Below are positions 17,266-28,537 of a stretch of 64,000 nt of DNA, one piece after another. Position 1 is the first letter of the stretch, and each line of letters begins with the position of its first letter. Both the position numbers and the translations under genes were made by a program. Below the pieces are notes generated by a model that worked only from the letters and a program-made list of their open reading frames with translations, was not told the DNA's origin and ran no database searches. Location: the NCBI RefSeq assembly GCF_000283655.1, contig NC_016622.1:2182501-2246500 (forward strand). Reading direction: 5' to 3'. This stretch comes from Azospirillum lipoferum 4B. GTDB lineage: Bacteria; Pseudomonadota; Alphaproteobacteria; Azospirillales; Azospirillaceae.

Positions 17266-17572
17266 TTACGGGCCCCTCCTGCAATCGGTCAGCCAATAGG
17301 ATTGCTGCGAATGGAATGCAACGGCTAAACCAATAGCATAGGCAATCCGCAAAAATTCTAGTGAAAACACACAAGAATCTATGCCTGACACCGAAATTTA
17401 ACGTCCGCTTCGGGCGGAGACCGGCCGTAAGCCTACAGGATGGCGCAGAATAGGCAGGGCTGCGCCCCGATCATGGCCCGCAATCGTCATCAGGTGCGAT
17501 GCGACCGCCTGAAACGCACACATATGAAGGGGGCGGGAATGATGCGGCCGCGACTCGGGACAACAATCGCTC
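17266..17572 (-). promoter_or_regulatory. Upstream region of the precursor operon
   Basis: 307 bp without a gene, between the acetyltransferase stop and the precursor start. Positions 17280-17400 are clearly AT-richer than the surroundings, as expected of a promoter. CCAATAG occurs twice in direct orientation (17293-17299 and 17330-17336, 37 bp apart), which may mark an operator. On the minus strand TTGCAT and TATTGG with 17 bp between them are a weak -35/-10 candidate. No riboswitch is apparent. Confidence 0.4.
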
Positions 17573-18127
17573 TCAACCGGTAAGCGCCGCTTCCCGCCGC
17601 CGCGCCCGCCATTCCACGCGCGTCTGGTGCCAGACATCCGCCTCGGGCGGGTTGACCGGCTCGGGCAGCAGAGTGGTTCCGCGCACCTCAGCGCCCAGCC
17701 GGCGCGCCACCGCCTGCGAGGCCGTGTTGCGGGGATGGATGGTATGGATGACCTCGGTCCAGCCGAGATGGTCGAACACCCAGTCGATGGCCGCGACAGC
17801 GCTCTCGACCGCATAGCCGCGACCCCAGCAGTCCCGCATGATCGCCCAGCCGACCTCAGGTCCCGGCCAGCCTTCCGGCACCCAAGGGCCGACTCTGCCG
17901 ACCCAGCGGCCGGTCTCCTTCTCGATGACGGAGAACATGGCGAAGCCCTGGATCGACCAGGCGCCGGCCATCGACAGGAATCCGCGCCAGGCGACCGGAC
18001 GGGACTGCAGGCCACCGATGAACTCGGTCGCCTCCGGATCGGCCATCATCGCCGCCCAGCCATCGAAATCCTCCGCCCGCGTCGGCCGCAGGATCAGACG
18101 AGCGGTTTCCAGAATCGGTTTATCCAT
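17573..18127 (-). CDS. GNAT-family N-acetyltransferase (RimJ/RimL-like)
   Basis: A 184-residue acetyltransferase of the kind annotated Acetyltransf_3. Visible elements are LETARLILRPTRAEDFDGWA at the N-terminus, the acetyl-CoA-binding stretch WGRGYAVESAVAAIDWVFDH, and the late IHPRNTASQAVARRLGAEVRG. Substrates range from ribosomal protein N-termini to antibiotics and cannot be told from sequence. I chose ATG 18127 (MDKPILETARL), which has AAGG upstream; in-frame ATGs at 18139 and 18205 would add 4 or 26 residues. It lies upstream of the precursor operon on the same strand but 307 bp away, so co-transcription is unlikely. Confidence 0.85.
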   Translation of the reverse strand: MDKPILETARLILRPTRAEDFDGWAAMMADPEATEFIGGLQSRPVAWRGFLSMAGAWSIQGFAMFSVIEKETGRWVGRVGPWVPEGWPGPEVGWAIMRDCWGRGYAVESAVAAIDWVFDHLGWTEVIHTIHPRNTASQAVARRLGAEVRGTTLLPEPVNPPEADVWHQTRVEWRARRREAALTG

Positions 18128-18476
18128 GGAGGCCTTCATCCCGCCGACTCGACCCTCAGCAAAAAGCGCAGCCATGCCGCGAACACCCTCTCGAAAATCG
18201 CCCACAAAAAAGATATGGGCAAATCATTAACAACCTAAACATGCCGCCGATAACAAATCCGTCAACGGTTACAAGAAATATCATTCACAAGCATCAAACC
18301 TGCGTCCAGAGCGAACTGTCGGCACCACCGTTGCGCAGCGGGACCTTGACCGAACACCCTAGGCATTCTGGGCTAGGGCGACGGCGCGCATCGGTTCCCA
18401 TATGATGGTGCGAAGCCCGGTCGCTTCTTTGTGCCCGGGCGGACAAAAAGAACAGAGACAAGTACGGAGCACAACG
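18128..18476. other. Divergent intergenic region
   Basis: 349 bp without a gene, between the acetyltransferase (minus) and the secreted protein (plus). Positions 18200-18300 are AT-rich, with runs such as ATTAACAACCTAAA, and probably hold divergent promoters. I see no defined operator or RNA. Confidence 0.5.
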
Positions 18477-18926
18477 ATGTTGCGGTTTCGGATGGCCATC
18501 CTGGCCCTGGCGGTGGTGAGCGGCGCGACCCTGGCCGTCGCCGGCTTCAGCGGCGGTGCCGCGGCCCAGTCCAAGCTGGATTCCTCGGGCCAGCCCGTTT
18601 GGGACGAAAGCCACAACCAGCGCCCGACCGCGGCCAGCGACCGCGCGCTGCCGGCCGGCGTGGTCACCCTGCGCACGGCGACCTCCGCCCCCGGCCTGCT
18701 CGGCGTCTACGCCCGCAACGGCCTGCCCTTCGACATCGTGCTGACCCGTGTCGACGCCAGCCAGTGCGTCAACATCCTGCCGGAGGATTGCGGCCTGCTG
18801 GGCACCGACGTGCGCGTTGCCAGCGGTACGGAGGTTCTGGTGCGCAGTGTACGTCAGGCCGACATGACCCGCACCTATGGCGTCACCCCGGTCTACAGCT
18901 GGCGCCCGGCCGTCGCCGCGAAGTAA
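18477..18926 (+). CDS. Small secreted protein of unknown function
   Basis: A 149-residue protein with a clear signal peptide (MLRFRMAILALAVVSGATLA, cleavage probably after GAAAQ). The mature part is about 115 residues with two Cys (SQCVN and PEDCG) that could form a disulfide in the periplasm. No known domain is recognised. The ATG at 18477 has GGAG upstream; an earlier in-frame start would disrupt the signal peptide. It is followed by a strong terminator, so it is a single-gene unit. Confidence 0.8.
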   Translation: MLRFRMAILALAVVSGATLAVAGFSGGAAAQSKLDSSGQPVWDESHNQRPTAASDRALPAGVVTLRTATSAPGLLGVYARNGLPFDIVLTRVDASQCVNILPEDCGLLGTDVRVASGTEVLVRSVRQADMTRTYGVTPVYSWRPAVAAK

Positions 18927-18940
18927 GCGGCGGATCCGAC

Positions 18941-18970
18941 GGGCCGCCGTCCCTTCGGGGACGGCGGCCC
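18941..18970 (+). terminator. Hairpin with UUCG tetraloop
   Basis: A 13-bp perfect stem, GGGCCGCCGTCCC at 18941-18953 pairing with 18958-18970, closed by a TTCG tetraloop. It lies 15 bp after the secreted-protein stop and is followed by a pyrimidine stretch. Confidence 0.85.
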
Positions 18971-19043
18971 TCCCCTTCCCTATTCCCTTGACTTCCCGTC
19001 GCCCGCGGGCTGAATGCGCGCAAGAGCAGACGGGTAGCCGGCG

Positions 19044-19325
19044 ATGATATCCTTGTCCAAGATTCTCCTCCTTGCGCTGGTGATCGGCGTCGTGTGGTTC
19101 GGCTGGCGCTGGATCAACCGCGTCCAGGCCATCGGCCGCGCCCGCACCACCCCCCGCCGGCACGACGGCCGCCGCGATCCCGCCCCCGGCCCTTCGCCGC
19201 GCGACGCACGGACCTCCGCCGCCACGGAGGCTGAGGATATGGAGAAATGCCCGGAATGCGGCGCCTATGTCGCCCCACGCTCCGCCGTGTCCTGCGGCCG
19301 CCCCGCCTGCCCCTACGGCCGCTGA
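19044..19325 (+). CDS. Small membrane-anchored zinc-ribbon-like protein
   Basis: A 93-residue protein with one N-terminal membrane helix (LSKILLLALVIGVVWFGW), a basic/Pro-rich linker, and a C-terminal metal-binding motif CPECGAYV..SCGRPACPYG. The pattern C-x2-C...C-x4-C suggests a zinc ribbon facing the cytoplasm. Function is unknown. It lies before glyQ on the same strand, about 130 bp away. An upstream AGCCGGCG stretch gives a weak ribosome-binding site. Confidence 0.75.
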   Translation: MISLSKILLLALVIGVVWFGWRWINRVQAIGRARTTPRRHDGRRDPAPGPSPRDARTSAATEAEDMEKCPECGAYVAPRSAVSCGRPACPYGR

Positions 19326-19457
19326 CGGCGGCACGCGCTCTCCCCTGGTCCCCGACACGGCGCCGCCGCGGCGCGATTTGCCGCGCTGCGGCTTGATTTG
19401 ACGGTGGCGCCCGCCTATCGTGCGGCGCGTTTTCAACATTTCTATTGTGGACCGTCC

Positions 19458-20354
19458 ATGGCCTCCCAGATCGGGACTTCCGACGGCGGGAATTCCGCCG
19501 ACCGCCGCGGCCTGTCGTTCCAGGCCCTGATCCTCAAGCTCCACCAGTTCTGGTCGGAGCAGGGTTGCGTCATCCTGCAGCCCTACGACATGGAGGTCGG
19601 CGCCGGCACCTTCCACCCCGCGACCACGTTGCGCGCGCTGGGGCCCGATGCCTGGAAGGCGGCCTATGTCCAGCCGTCGCGCCGGCCGAAGGACGGCCGC
19701 TATGGCGAGAATCCGAACCGCCTGCAGCATTATTACCAGTATCAGGTCATCATGAAGCCCTCGCCGGCCAACGCGCAGGAGCTTTACCTGGACAGCCTGC
19801 GCGCCATCGGCATCGACCCGGCGCTGCACGACATCCGCTTCGTCGAGGACGACTGGGAAAGCCCGACGCTGGGCGCCTGGGGCCTGGGCTGGGAAGTGTG
19901 GTGCGACGGCATGGAAGTGACGCAGTACACCTATTTCCAGCAGGTCGGCGGCATCGAATGCGACCCCGTCGCGGTCGAGCTGACCTATGGTCTGGAACGC
20001 CTCGCCATGTATGTGCAGGGCGTGGAGAATGTCTACGACCTGGACTTCAACGGCCAGGGTGTGAAGTACGGCGACGTGTTCAAGCGCGCCGAGGTCGAAT
20101 ATTCGAAGCACAATTTCGAGTTCGCCAACACCGACATGCTGCTCCAGCATTTCAAGGACGCCGAGGCCGAGTGCCAGGCGCTGGTGGCGCAGAACCTTGC
20201 GCTGCCCGCCTATGACCAGTGCATCAAGGCGTCGCATCTGTTCAACCTGCTGGACGCCCGCGGCGTGATCAGCGTTGTCGAGCGCGCCGCCTATATCGGC
20301 CGCGTGCGCACGCTGGCCAAGGCCTGCTGCGAAGTCTGGACGGGGGCGAAGTAA
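19458..20354 (+). CDS. glyQ: Glycyl-tRNA synthetase alpha subunit
   Basis: A 298-residue alpha subunit of the bacterial alpha2beta2 glycyl-tRNA synthetase, which holds the catalytic site for Gly-AMP formation. Typical segments are [39 protein letters not shown], and [13 protein letters not shown]. The ATG at 19458 gives the expected N-terminus. glyS follows 4 bp after the stop, so the two subunits are co-translated. The matching tRNA-Gly(GCC) gene lies at 54.5 kb. Confidence 0.98.
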   Translation: MASQIGTSDGGNSADRRGLSFQALILKLHQFWSEQGCVILQPYDMEVGAGTFHPATTLRALGPDAWKAAYVQPSRRPKDGRYGENPNRLQHYYQYQVIMKPSPANAQELYLDSLRAIGIDPALHDIRFVEDDWESPTLGAWGLGWEVWCDGMEVTQYTYFQQVGGIECDPVAVELTYGLERLAMYVQGVENVYDLDFNGQGVKYGDVFKRAEVEYSKHNFEFANTDMLLQHFKDAEAECQALVAQNLALPAYDQCIKASHLFNLLDARGVISVVERAAYIGRVRTLAKACCEVWTGAK

Positions 20355-20358
20355 TCCA

Positions 20359-22446
20359 ATGACCGAACTCCTGATCGAATTCTTCTCCGAGGAAATCCCC
20401 GCCCGCATGCAGGCGCGGGCTTCCGACGACCTGAAGCGCCTGGTCACCGACAAGCTGGCGGCGAACGGCCTGACCTTCACGACGGCCGACGCCCATTCCA
20501 CCCCGCGCCGTCTGGCCCTGGTGGTCGACGGGCTGCCGGAGCGCACCGCCGACGTGCGCGAGGAAAAGAAGGGTCCGCGCGTCGGCTCGCCGGAGCAGGC
20601 GGTTGCCGGCTTCCTGAAGTCGGCCGGCCTCGACAGCCTCGACCAGTGCGAGCAGCGCGACACCGGCAAGGGCGTGTTCTATTTCGCGGTGACCGAGAAG
20701 AAGGGCCGCGAAACTGCCGAGGTGCTGGCGGAGATCATCCCCGCCGCCATGGCGGAACTGCCCTGGCCGAAGTCGATGCGCTGGGGCACCGGCACCGTGC
20801 GCTGGGTCCGTCCGCTGCACTCGATCATCGCCCTGTTCGGCGGGCGCGTGCTCGACGGCGGCTATGACATCGGCGGCACCCAGGGCCGCATCGCCTTCGG
20901 CAACGGCACCCGCGGCCACCGCTTCCTGGCGCCCGACGCCTTCACGGTGGAAAGCTTCGCCGACTACAAGGAGAAGCTGCGCGCCGCCAAGGTCGTGCTC
21001 GACCGCGAGGAGCGCAAGGCCAAGATCAAGGCCGATGCCGAGGCGCTGGCCGCCGCGCAGGGCCTGACCCTGTCGCCCGACGACGCGCTGCTGGAGGAGG
21101 TCGCCGGCCTCGTCGAATGGCCGGTCGTGCTGATGGGCAGCATCGACGAGAGCTTCATGGACGTGCCGTCGGAGGTTCTCATCACCTCCATGCGCACCCA
21201 CCAGAAGTATTTCGCCGTGCTGGATGCCGACGGCAAGATGGCCCCGCGCTTCATCGTCGTCGCCAACACCGAGACGCTGGACGGCGGCAAGGCCGTGGTC
21301 GCCGGCAACGAGCGCGTGCTGCGCGCCCGCCTGTCCGACGCCAAGTTCTTCTGGGACCAGGACCGCAAGACCAAGCTGGAATCCCGCGTCCCGGCGCTGG
21401 AGAAGATCACCTTCCACGCCAAGCTGGGTACGGTGGCCGAGAAGGTCACCCGCGTTCAGCTGCTGGCCGCCGAGATCGCCCGCGCCATCGGTGCCGACAG
21501 CGACGCCGCCAGCCGCGCCGCCCTGCTCTGCAAGGCCGATCTGGTGACCGAAGTGGTCGGCGAATTCCCCGAGGTCCAGGGGATCATGGGCCGCTACTAT
21601 GCCCTGGGCCAGGGCGAGAGCGCCGACGTCGCCAACGCCATCGCCGACCATTACAAGCCGCTGGGTCCGTCGGATTCCTGCCCGACCGCGCCGGTTTCGG
21701 TCGCGGTGGCGCTGGCCGACAAGATCGACACGCTGGTCGGCTTCTTCGCCATCGACGAGAAGCCGACGGGCTCGAAGGACCCCTACGCGCTGCGTCGCGC
21801 TGCGTTGGGCGTAATCCGGCTGGTGCTGGAGAACGGGCTTCGGGTGAAGCTGTCGGAGGTGTTTGCGGCTGCTCACGGCGCCTATACGGTCAGCGGATTC
21901 GCCCCGGCCGGCAGCGTCGGCGGCGACCTGATGTCCTTCTTCGCCGACCGCCTGAAGGTGGTGCTGCGCGAGCAGGGCGTCCGCCACGATCTGGTCGACG
22001 CCGTGTTCGCGCTCGGCGGCGAGGACGATCTGGTGCGGCTGCTGGCCCGCGTGAAGGCTCTGCAGGCGTTCGTCGGCTCCGATGAGGGCGCCAACTTGGC
22101 AGCGGCCTACAAGCGCGCCTCCAACATCGTCCGCATCGAGGAGAAGAAGGACGGTGCGAGCTTCGACCAGCCGGTCGATGCTGCCCGTCTGGCCCAGGAC
22201 GAGGAAAAGGCGCTGTTCGCCGCGCTGAACGAGGCCTCGGCCACCGCCAAGCCGCTGCTGGAGGCGGAGGATTTCACCGGCACCATGGCGGCGCTGGCGA
22301 AGCTGCGCGGCCCGGTCGACGCCTTCTTCGACAAGGTGACGGTGAACGCGGAGGACAAGGACCTGCGCGCCAACCGCCTGCGCCTGCTGACGCAGATCCG
22401 CACGACTCTGAACGCGGTCGCCGACTTCTCGAAGATCGAGGGCTGA
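20359..22446 (+). CDS. glyS: Glycyl-tRNA synthetase beta subunit
   Basis: A 695-residue beta subunit, involved in tRNA-Gly recognition. It opens with the canonical [18 protein letters not shown]. Further typical stretches are [36 protein letters not shown] and a C-terminal anticodon-binding region. Length matches the family. It follows glyQ by 4 bp and is followed by a strong hairpin terminator. Confidence 0.98.
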   Translation: MTELLIEFFSEEIPARMQARASDDLKRLVTDKLAANGLTFTTADAHSTPRRLALVVDGLPERTADVREEKKGPRVGSPEQAVAGFLKSAGLDSLDQCEQRDTGKGVFYFAVTEKKGRETAEVLAEIIPAAMAELPWPKSMRWGTGTVRWVRPLHSIIALFGGRVLDGGYDIGGTQGRIAFGNGTRGHRFLAPDAFTVESFADYKEKLRAAKVVLDREERKAKIKADAEALAAAQGLTLSPDDALLEEVAGLVEWPVVLMGSIDESFMDVPSEVLITSMRTHQKYFAVLDADGKMAPRFIVVANTETLDGGKAVVAGNERVLRARLSDAKFFWDQDRKTKLESRVPALEKITFHAKLGTVAEKVTRVQLLAAEIARAIGADSDAASRAALLCKADLVTEVVGEFPEVQGIMGRYYALGQGESADVANAIADHYKPLGPSDSCPTAPVSVAVALADKIDTLVGFFAIDEKPTGSKDPYALRRAALGVIRLVLENGLRVKLSEVFAAAHGAYTVSGFAPAGSVGGDLMSFFADRLKVVLREQGVRHDLVDAVFALGGEDDLVRLLARVKALQAFVGSDEGANLAAAYKRASNIVRIEEKKDGASFDQPVDAARLAQDEEKALFAALNEASATAKPLLEAEDFTGTMAALAKLRGPVDAFFDKVTVNAEDKDLRANRLRLLTQIRTTLNAVADFSKIEG

Positions 22447-22450
22447 GTGC

Positions 22451-22476
22451 GGAGGGGGGCGTCCGCGCCCCCCTCC
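22451..22476 (+). terminator. Terminator hairpin after glyS
   Basis: A perfect 11-bp GC stem (GGAGGGGGGCG at 22451-22461, complement at 22466-22476) with a 4-nt loop, starting 4 bp after the glyS stop. There is no U-tract, so termination efficiency is uncertain. Confidence 0.7.
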
Positions 22477-22605
22477 CCGCATCCCATTCCACAAAACGCA
22501 TGCATCGCATGGCCGCTTGGACGGGTCAGCGGCCATTTCCCCTCTTCCCCGTTCCGCGTTGCCCTCCCATTTGCTAGACAGACAGGAGACCAACCGGAGA
22601 GCCTG

Positions 22606-23976
22606 ATGACCGTTTCGCCGAACGACCAGCACCGGACGGATCCGTCCGGGGTCCTGAACCTGCTGGACGACCTGATCGCCAAGGCGCGCGCCGCCGGGGC
22701 GGATGCCGCCGACGCCGTGCTGTTCGACAGCGCGTCCGTGTCCCTCGCCCAGCGGCTGGGCAAAACCGAAAAGCTGGAGCGGTCCGAATCCGGCGATCTC
22801 GGGCTTCGGGTGTTCGTCGGCAAGCGGCAGGCCATCGTCTCTTCCACCGACCGCAGCGCCAAGGCGCTGGGCGAACTGGTCGAGCGCGCCATCGCCATGG
22901 CCCGCGTCGTGCCGGAGGACGGATTTGCCGGCATCGCCGATCCCGAACAGCTGGCCCGCAGTTGGCCCGACCTCGACATCTGCGACACTGAGGAACCGTC
23001 CTCGGAAACGCTGATCGAGCGCGCCCGCATCGCCGAAGAGGCGGCGATGGCGGTCGAGGGCGTTACCAACTCCGAAGGCGCCGATGCCAGCTGGAGCCGG
23101 TCGACCATCGCGATTGCCGCGTCCAACGGCTTCGCCGGCAGCTATGGCGTGTCGCGCCAATCGCTGTCGGCCTCCGTCATCGTCGGGACCGGGACGGGGA
23201 TGGAGCGCGACTACGACTATGACAGCAAGGTCTATGGCGCCGACCTGCGCGATGCCGCCGAGATCGGCCGCGAGGCCGGCGAGCGTGCCGTCCGCCGCCT
23301 GAACCCGCGCCGCGTCAAGAGCTGCAAGGTGCCGGTGGTGTTCGACCCGCGGGTGTCGCGCGGCCTGCTCGGCCACCTGACCGGCGCCATCAGCGGCCCC
23401 AGCATCGCCCGCGGCACCAGCTTCCTGAAGGACAAGATGGGGCAGCGGATCTTCGCGCCCTCCATCACCATCGTCGACGATCCGCATGTGAAGCGCGGCC
23501 TGCGCTCCCGCCCCTTCGATGCGGAGGGCGTCGAGGTGACGCGCCGCACGCTGATCGAGGACGGCGTGCTGACCACCTGGCTGCTCGATCTGCGGTCGGC
23601 CCGGCAGCTCGGCCTGCAGACCACCGGCCACGCCGCCCGCGGCACCTCCGGCCCGCCAGGTCCGGCCCCGGCCAACGTCTATATGGCCGCCGGCAAGCGC
23701 AGCCGTGCCGACATGCTGGCGGAGATCAAGGACGGCTTCTATGTCACCGACCTGATGGGGATGGGCGTCAACGGCGTCACCGGCGATTACAGCCGCGGCG
23801 CCGGCGGTTTCTGGATCGAGAACGGCCAGCTCGCCTATCCGGTCAACGAGATCACCATCGCCGGCAACCTCAAGGACATGTTCCTGAACATGGAGGCCGC
23901 CGACGACCTGGAGCTGCGCTTCGGCATGGATGCGCCGACCGTGCGGATCGACGGCATGACCATCGCGGGCATGTAA
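22606..23976 (+). CDS. pmbA: TldE/PmbA-type metallopeptidase subunit
   Basis: A 456-residue member of the TldD/TldE (PmbA) family. Conserved stretches are SESGDLGLRVFVGKRQAIVS, the middle NSEGADASWSRS, FDPRVSRGLLGHL, and the C-terminal VTDLMGMGVNGVTGDYSRGA. TldE lacks the zinc ligands and pairs with TldD to form a heterodimeric protease; TldD is not in the window. In Escherichia coli, TldD/TldE removes the leader of the YcaO-modified microcin B17, which makes it a conceivable general leader protease for the peptide system 5 kb away. The ATG at 22606 follows a GGAGA stretch. Confidence 0.93.
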   Translation: MTVSPNDQHRTDPSGVLNLLDDLIAKARAAGADAADAVLFDSASVSLAQRLGKTEKLERSESGDLGLRVFVGKRQAIVSSTDRSAKALGELVERAIAMARVVPEDGFAGIADPEQLARSWPDLDICDTEEPSSETLIERARIAEEAAMAVEGVTNSEGADASWSRSTIAIAASNGFAGSYGVSRQSLSASVIVGTGTGMERDYDYDSKVYGADLRDAAEIGREAGERAVRRLNPRRVKSCKVPVVFDPRVSRGLLGHLTGAISGPSIARGTSFLKDKMGQRIFAPSITIVDDPHVKRGLRSRPFDAEGVEVTRRTLIEDGVLTTWLLDLRSARQLGLQTTGHAARGTSGPPGPAPANVYMAAGKRSRADMLAEIKDGFYVTDLMGMGVNGVTGDYSRGAGGFWIENGQLAYPVNEITIAGNLKDMFLNMEAADDLELRFGMDAPTVRIDGMTIAGM

Positions 23977-24038
23977 CCGGCCGGGCGGAGGGTATCTCCG
24001 CCCGCCTCTTCATCACTTGGCATCCTTCTTGCGCAGAC

Positions 24039-24072
24039 AGCGGGCAACCCTTGGCGGGTTCGCCCGCTTTTT
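24039..24072 (+). terminator. Rho-independent terminator after pmbA
   Basis: AGCGGGC plus AACCC (24039-24050) pair with GGGTT plus GCCCGCT (24056-24068), with a single bulged base, and TTTTT runs into 24072. A smaller hairpin with a 9-bp stem (23982-24004) precedes it. Confidence 0.88.
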
Positions 24073-24187
24073 GTGCTGCATTTCCGCCACTCCGCCTATC
24101 CAAACGTCAGCTACGCCCTTGCGCATATCTGCCCAATCTGATAGCAATTCGCCGCTTTTTTAGGCGCATTGCTGAAGGTTTGTGCAA

Positions 24188-25414
24188 ATGGATGCGGCAA
24201 AGACGGGTGGCGACGTTCTTTTCGTTCTGATGGGCGCGGTGATGGTGCTGGCGATGCACTGTGGCTTCGCCCTGCTGGAGGTCGGGACGGTCCGGCGCAA
24301 GAATCAGGTCAACGCGCTGGTGAAGATCCTGTCGGACTTCGCCATGTCGACCATCGCCTATTTCTTCATCGGCTACACCGTCGCCTACGGCATCGATTTC
24401 TTCACCGACGCCCAAACGCTGATCGGCAAGGGAAGCGGCGGATTCGCGGCCTACGGCTACGATCTGGTGAAGTTCTTCTTCCTGGCGACCTTCGCCGCCG
24501 CCGTGCCCGCCATCGTGTCGGGCGGCATCGCCGAGCGCGCCCGCTTCTGGCCGCAGGCGGCTGCCACCCTGGCGCTGATCGCGCTGTTCTATCCGCTGAT
24601 GGAAGGCACGGTGTGGGGAACCCGCTTCGGCCTGCAAGCCTGGATGGCGGCCAGCTTCGGCCAGCCCTTCCACGACTTCGCCGGGTCGGTGGTGGTCCAT
24701 GCCTTCGGCGGCTGGGTGGCGCTGGGTGCGGTGCTGAACCTCGGCAACCGCCGCGGCCGCTACCGCGCCAACGGGTCGCTGGTCGCCATCCCGCCGTCGA
24801 ACATCCCGTTCCTGGCGCTGGGCGCCTGGGTGCTGTGCGTGGGCTGGTTCGGCTTCAACGTGATGAGCGCGCAGGTGCTGGACGGCGTGACCGGTCTGGT
24901 CGCGCTGAATTCGCTGATGGCGATGGTCGGCGGCATCGTCACCTCGCTGGTCATCAGCCGCACCGATCCCGGATTCGTCCACAACGGCGCGCTGGCCGGT
25001 CTGGTCGCGGTCTGCGCCGGCTCCGACGTGATGCACCCGCTGGGGGCGCTGATCACCGGCGGCGTCGCGGGCCTGCTGTTCGTCTGGGCCTTCAACAAGT
25101 GCCAGATCGACTGGAAGATCGACGACGTGCTGGGCGTCTGGCCGCTGCACGGCCTGTGCGGACTGACCGGCGGCCTGCTGGCCGGTGTGTTCGGGCAGGA
25201 GGCGCTGGGCGGCCTGGGCGGGGTGTCGATCCTCAGCCAGATCGTCGGTACGCTGGGCGGCGCCGGCTTCGGATTCGCCGCCGGTCTGGCGGTCTACGGC
25301 CTGCTGCGCGTCACCGTCGGCATCCGCCTCGACCCCGAACAGGAATACAAAGGCGCCGACCTGTCGTTGCACCACATCACCGCCTACCCGGAAGAGGATG
25401 CGCCGGGTATGTAA
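24188..25414 (+). CDS. Ammonium transporter (Amt family)
   Basis: A 408-residue channel-type ammonium transporter with about 11 membrane helices and no signal peptide. Family markers are [26 protein letters not shown], the first pore His in [14 protein letters not shown] and the second in VWPLHGLCG. No glnK is adjacent, unlike the canonical glnK-amtB operon, so this is probably a second Amt paralogue. I chose ATG 24188 with GAAGG upstream; a GTG at 24182 would add two residues. No sigma-54 promoter was found in the 110 bp upstream. Confidence 0.95.
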   Translation: MDAAKTGGDVLFVLMGAVMVLAMHCGFALLEVGTVRRKNQVNALVKILSDFAMSTIAYFFIGYTVAYGIDFFTDAQTLIGKGSGGFAAYGYDLVKFFFLATFAAAVPAIVSGGIAERARFWPQAAATLALIALFYPLMEGTVWGTRFGLQAWMAASFGQPFHDFAGSVVVHAFGGWVALGAVLNLGNRRGRYRANGSLVAIPPSNIPFLALGAWVLCVGWFGFNVMSAQVLDGVTGLVALNSLMAMVGGIVTSLVISRTDPGFVHNGALAGLVAVCAGSDVMHPLGALITGGVAGLLFVWAFNKCQIDWKIDDVLGVWPLHGLCGLTGGLLAGVFGQEALGGLGGVSILSQIVGTLGGAGFGFAAGLAVYGLLRVTVGIRLDPEQEYKGADLSLHHITAYPEEDAPGM

Positions 25415-25526
25415 TGCGCCGCACACAACTCCGCCGCCCCTTGGCCGACTCTTGCTTTGCCGGGGCGGCGGCTTTAGTGTCCGGCGCGAACTCCTCCCCC
25501 TCACGACGCCGGATTTTGACCGCCCC

Positions 25527-26212
<686 letters not shown>

Positions 26213-26216
<4 letters not shown>

Positions 26217-28438
26217 GCGCTGAAGCTACCAAGGCGCAGGAGCGTCCGGTCACCGTCGAGCTCGCCAAGGAGTTCGGCCTGTCCGCCGAGGAATACCGGA
26301 ACGCCCTGGACATCCTGGGCCGCACCCCGACCTTCACCGAGCTGGGCATCATTTCGGTCATGTGGTCGGAGCATTGCTCCTATAAGTCGTCCAAGGTCTG
26401 GCTGAAGACGCTGCCGACCACCGGCCCGCAGGTGATCTGCGGCCCCGGCGAGAATGCCGGCGTGGTCGACATCGGCGACGGCGACGCCGTCATCTTCAAG
26501 ATGGAAAGCCACAACCACCCGTCCTACATCGAGCCCTTCCAGGGCGCGGCGACGGGCGTCGGCGGCATCCTGCGCGACGTGTTCACCATGGGCGCCCGAC
26601 CCATCGCCAACATGAACGCCCTGCGCTTCGGCTCGCCCGACCATTCCAAGACCCGCCATCTGGTGTCGGGCGTGGTCGCCGGCATCGCCCATTACGGCAA
26701 CTGCGTCGGCGTGCCGACCGTGGGCGGCGAGACCAACTTCCACCCGGCCTTCAACGGCAACATCCTGGTCAATGCGATGACCGTGGGCGTGGCCAAGACC
26801 GACAAGATCTTCTATTCGGCCGCCGCCGGCATCGGCAACCCGGTCGTCTATGTCGGGTCCAAGACCGGCCGCGACGGCATCCACGGCGCCACCATGGCGT
26901 CGGCCGAGTTCACCGAGGATTCGGAGGAGAAGCGCCCGACCGTGCAGGTCGGCGATCCCTTCACCGAGAAGCTGCTGATCGAAGCCTGCCTGGAACTGAT
27001 GGAGACGGACGCCATCGTCGCCATCCAGGACATGGGTGCCGCCGGCCTGACCTCCTCCTCGGTCGAGATGGCCGGCAAGGGCGGCCTGGGCATCGAGCTG
27101 ACGCTCGACACCCTGCCGATGCGCGAACAGGCGATGACGCCCTATGAGATCATGCTCTCCGAAAGCCAGGAGCGCATGCTGATCATCCTGAAGCCCGGCC
27201 GCGAGGAGGTGGCGAAGGCCATCTTCGACAAGTGGGAGCTGGACTTCGCCGTCATCGGCCACCTGACCGACACCGGCAATCTCGTCATCAAGATGTATGG
27301 CGAGACCTGGTGCGACATGCCGATCGCCCCGGTCTCCAACGCCGCGCCGGAATACAACCGCCCGTGGGAGCCGACTCCGAAGTCTTCGGACGTCGATGAC
27401 GGCGTGCTGGCCGGCTATTCCGCCGATCTCGGCGACACCCTGACCAAGCTGTTCGGCTGCCCCGATCTGGCCTCCAAGCGCTGGATTTGGGAGCAGTATG
27501 ACAGCCTCGTCGGCGGCGACACCCGCTTCATGTCGGGTCAGGCCGACGCCGCGGTCGTCCGCGTGCCGGGCCAGACCAAGGCGGTCGCCATCACCACCGA
27601 CTGCACCCCGCGCTACTGCCTCGCCGACCCGGTCGAGGGCGGCAAGCAGGCGGTGGCCGAGGCTTGGCGCAACCTGTCGGCGGTGGGCGCCCTGCCGCTC
27701 GCCATCACCGACAACATGAACTTCGGCAACCCCGAGAAGCCGCGGATCATGGGCCAGTTCGTCGGTGCCGTTCAGGGCATCGGCGAGGCCTGCAAGGCGC
27801 TGGACTTCCCGGTCGTGTCGGGCAACGTCTCGCTCTACAACGAGACGAATGGCGAGGCGATCCTGCCGACTCCGGCCATCGGCGGCGTCGGCATCATGCC
27901 GGACGCGATGATCGCGGTCGGCATCGCCTTCAAAAATGAGGGCGACGTGATCCTCGCCGTGGGTGAGACGAAAGGCCACATCGGCCAGTCGATCTTCCTG
28001 CGCGAGATCCTCGGCCGTGAGGAGGGAGCTCCCCCGCCGGTCGATCTGGCGGTGGAGCGCCGCAACGGCGACTTCGTCCGCGGCCTGATCCGCGAGGGTC
28101 TGGTGGTGTCGAGCCATGACGTGGCCGACGGCGGCCTGATCGTCACCATCGCCGAGATGGCGCTGTCCGGCGGCGTCGGCGCCTATCTGACCGCCTTCGA
28201 CGGCGCGTCCCCGCGCGTGCTGTTCGGCGAAGACCAGGGCCGCTACGTCCTGGCCGTCCGTCCGGATGTCGCCGCGACGGTGCAGGAGAAGGCCAAGGCG
28301 GCCGGCGTTCCGGTCACCGTGCTGGGCGAGACCCGCGGTACGGCGCTGTCGGGTCGCGGCGGCGACATCGTGTCGCTGAAGCGCCTGCGCGAGGCCAACG
28401 AAAGCTGGCTGCCGGATTACATGGCCGCCGAGCTGTAA
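26213..28438 (+). CDS. purL: Phosphoribosylformylglycinamidine synthase, synthetase subunit
   Basis: A 741-residue small-type PurL, the size found with separate PurQ and PurS. Markers are [40 protein letters not shown], and [19 protein letters not shown]. It performs the ATP-dependent amidation of FGAR to FGAM. The start is GTG, overlapping the purQ stop (GTGA). A bidirectional terminator follows. Confidence 0.98.
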
Positions 28439-28446
28439 GGTAAGAA

Positions 28447-28478
28447 AAAGGGGCTGCTTCGGATGAAGCAGCCCCTTT
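28447..28478. terminator. Bidirectional terminator between purL and the DedA gene
   Basis: A 14-bp perfect stem (AAAGGGGCTGCTTC at 28447-28460, complement at 28465-28478) with a GGAT loop. It is flanked by A-rich sequence before and T-rich after, so it can end purL (plus) and the convergent DedA gene (minus). Confidence 0.9.
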
Positions 28479-28537
28479 CGATTCGTGTCACTTTATAGGA
28501 CTGGTGGACGCCCCCCAGCCTTCTCAGGTCCGGCGCC

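Noticed and set aside
24073-24187. Possible sigma-54 (NtrC-type) promoter before the ammonium transporter
   Set aside because: No GG and GC pair with the required 10-bp spacing in a TGGCAC/TTGC context was found.
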